This document shows, piece by piece, positions 5,983 through 6,325 of a stretch of 6,325 bases of DNA. A program made the translations under genes and the position numbers. The notes under the pieces are model-generated. The model had not been told where the DNA came from, did no database searches, and saw only the letters and a program-made list of their open reading frames with translations. The stretch's first letter is position 1. Each line of letters starts with the position of its first letter. Where the stretch lies: NCBI GenBank assembly GCA_029856295.1, contig JAHQWS010000146.1, forward strand, positions 1 through 6,325, written 5' to 3'. Origin of the DNA: Promethearchaeia archaeon (lineage in GTDB: Archaea > Asgardarchaeota > Lokiarchaeia > Sigyniarchaeales > SOKP01).

Positions 5983-6001
5983 AATTCCAATTTTTAATAA
6001 A

Positions 6002-6014
6002 ATTATTATAAAAA
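6002..6014 (+). promoter_or_regulatory. TATA-like element upstream of the 39-codon ORF
   Basis: ATTATTATAAAAA lies about 55-60 bp before ATG 6065 and would place a transcript start near 6034, with a leader of about 30 nt. It is divergent from the Ntn-hydrolase TATA box about 30 bp away. The surrounding bases are almost all A and T, so the match is weakly informative. Confidence 0.3.
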
Positions 6015-6064
6015 AAGATTTTTACTCACTTTAGCCAAAAATTCAATAAATCAATGTGAGGACA

Positions 6065-6184
6065 ATGAATACTGGTGTGTTTTTCCAGGAATTGGAAATC
6101 ATCAATACTCATGGCGGCTCGAATTTAAATATCTGTGAGTATATTTTTCCTAAAATTGTTCGGATATTATCTGAAGAAAAATAA
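6065..6184 (+). CDS. 39-residue ORF resembling a C-methyltransferase C-terminal segment; small gene or remnant
   Basis: ATG 6065 to TAA 6182-6184 encodes 39 residues, with GAGG (6058-6061) as a close ribosome site. Residues 10-23 contain LEIINTHGGSNLNI. This resembles the hallmark of the C-methyltransferase C-terminal domain (PF08484), where a strand leads to (T/V)HGGS followed by LR(V/I). The closing KIVRILSEEK resembles the SVxxLLxEE helix that follows in that family, with about ten residues missing between. No methyl-transfer domain adjoins it, and an in-frame stop lies at 6047-6049. If the resemblance is real, this is a decayed or cut-down fragment. It is followed 15 bp later by a good terminator, so the piece may still be transcribed. 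Alternatively it is an unrelated small protein or a chance ORF. Confidence 0.35.
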   Translation: MNTGVFFQELEIINTHGGSNLNICEYIFPKIVRILSEEK

Positions 6185-6199
6185 AAATAAAAAAAGTAG

Positions 6200-6236
6200 G
6201 GGTTAATGCCTTTTAGGTGATAACCCAATTTTTTTT
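6200..6236 (+). terminator. Stem-loop plus T8 terminator, possibly bidirectional
   Basis: GGGTTA (6200-6205) pairs with TAACCC (6221-6226). After an A-A mismatch, TGCC (6207-6210) pairs with GGTG (6216-6219) using two G-T wobbles, around a TTTTA loop. Eight T follow at 6229-6236. On the minus strand the same stem is followed by T7 (A7 at 6189-6195) and further T-runs, so it could stop transcription both ways. It is the best intrinsic-type terminator in the window. Confidence 0.6.
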
Positions 6237-6270
6237 CATTTACTTGTTTTGTAAAATCTTAGATGGATGT

Positions 6271-6278
6271 TATATAAA
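6271..6278 (+). promoter_or_regulatory. TATA box facing out of the right end
   Basis: TATATAAA at 6271-6278, preceded by GGATGT, is a near-ideal TATA box. It would start transcription near 6300. ATG 6306-6308 opens a frame that runs to the window edge. That is only six codons, so the gene itself cannot be judged. Confidence 0.4.
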
Positions 6279-6325
6279 CCTTTGGATATGTTACATGTTC
6301 CCTGCATGAACTATCATTCTTTAGG

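Larger units (their letters stand above)
5991..6325. other. 335-bp region without a firm gene
   Basis: This stretch lies between the Ntn-hydrolase promoter and the right edge. It contains a weak plus-strand TATA-like element, the 39-codon methyltransferase-like ORF, the stem-loop/T8 terminator, and an outward TATA box. On the minus strand a frame entering from the right edge stops after about 21 codons without a recognisable motif. No tRNA, CRISPR or insertion-sequence end was seen. Confidence 0.5.

Noticed and set aside
6288..6325. Start of a plus-strand gene at ATG 6288 or 6306
   Set aside because: ATG 6288 is too close to the TATA box to be transcribed, and ATG 6306 leaves only six codons before the edge. 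The promoter is listed but no gene is claimed.
1..6325. A new defence, mobile or biosynthetic system spanning the window
   Set aside because: The genes are unrelated housekeeping, regulatory and metabolic functions with separate promoters. There are no transposase, integrase, toxin-antitoxin, CRISPR or nuclease genes, no terminal inverted repeats, and no operon linking them.

Overview
This is an AT-rich archaeal window. The evidence is a group II chaperonin (thermosome) subunit, TATA-box promoters placed for leaderless or short-leader transcripts, oligo-T terminators, and an archaeal-style Lrp/AsnC regulator. The gene mix (divergent thermosome paralogue, GH4 enzyme, C45-type Ntn-hydrolase with TPR repeats, low GC) would fit an Asgard archaeon of the Lokiarchaeia type. 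That placement is inference from general gene content, because no universal marker is present.

Layout, left to right. Bases 2-196 (+) are the 3' end of a class I SAM-dependent methyltransferase. It converges on an Lrp/AsnC regulator (297-779, -) that starts at TTG. A roughly 250-bp AT-rich region separates this regulator from a divergently transcribed thermosome subunit (1032-2609, +). The region holds a perfect 12+12 bp inverted repeat, a 17-bp tandem repeat and TATA elements for both directions. After a terminator-like stretch comes a GH4 NAD/Mn-dependent glycosidase (2735-4120, +), probably leaderless. It converges across 49 bp on a C45/acyltransferase-like Ntn-hydrolase with C-terminal TPRs (4170 to about 5933, -). 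Its start is best placed at an internal TTG, because a strong TATA box lies inside the upstream part of the longest reading frame. The last 335 bp hold a 39-codon ORF (6065-6184, +) resembling a C-methyltransferase C-terminal domain, a strong stem-loop/T8 terminator that could work in both directions, and a TATA box facing out of the right end.

The genes do not form one pathway. Each has its own promoter, and every adjacent annotated CDS pair except thermosome-GH4 is divergent or convergent. The most plausible functional link is local: the Lrp-type regulator and the repeats between it and the chaperonin gene look like an autoregulatory, possibly shared, control region. I did not find a convincing new multi-gene system. 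The interesting points are the lrp-thermosome control region, the divergence of the thermosome paralogue, the altered effector loop of the Lrp protein, the unusual Cys-His motif of the GH4 enzyme, the C45-TPR fusion with its re-assigned start, and the orphan methyltransferase-like mini-ORF with its own terminator.
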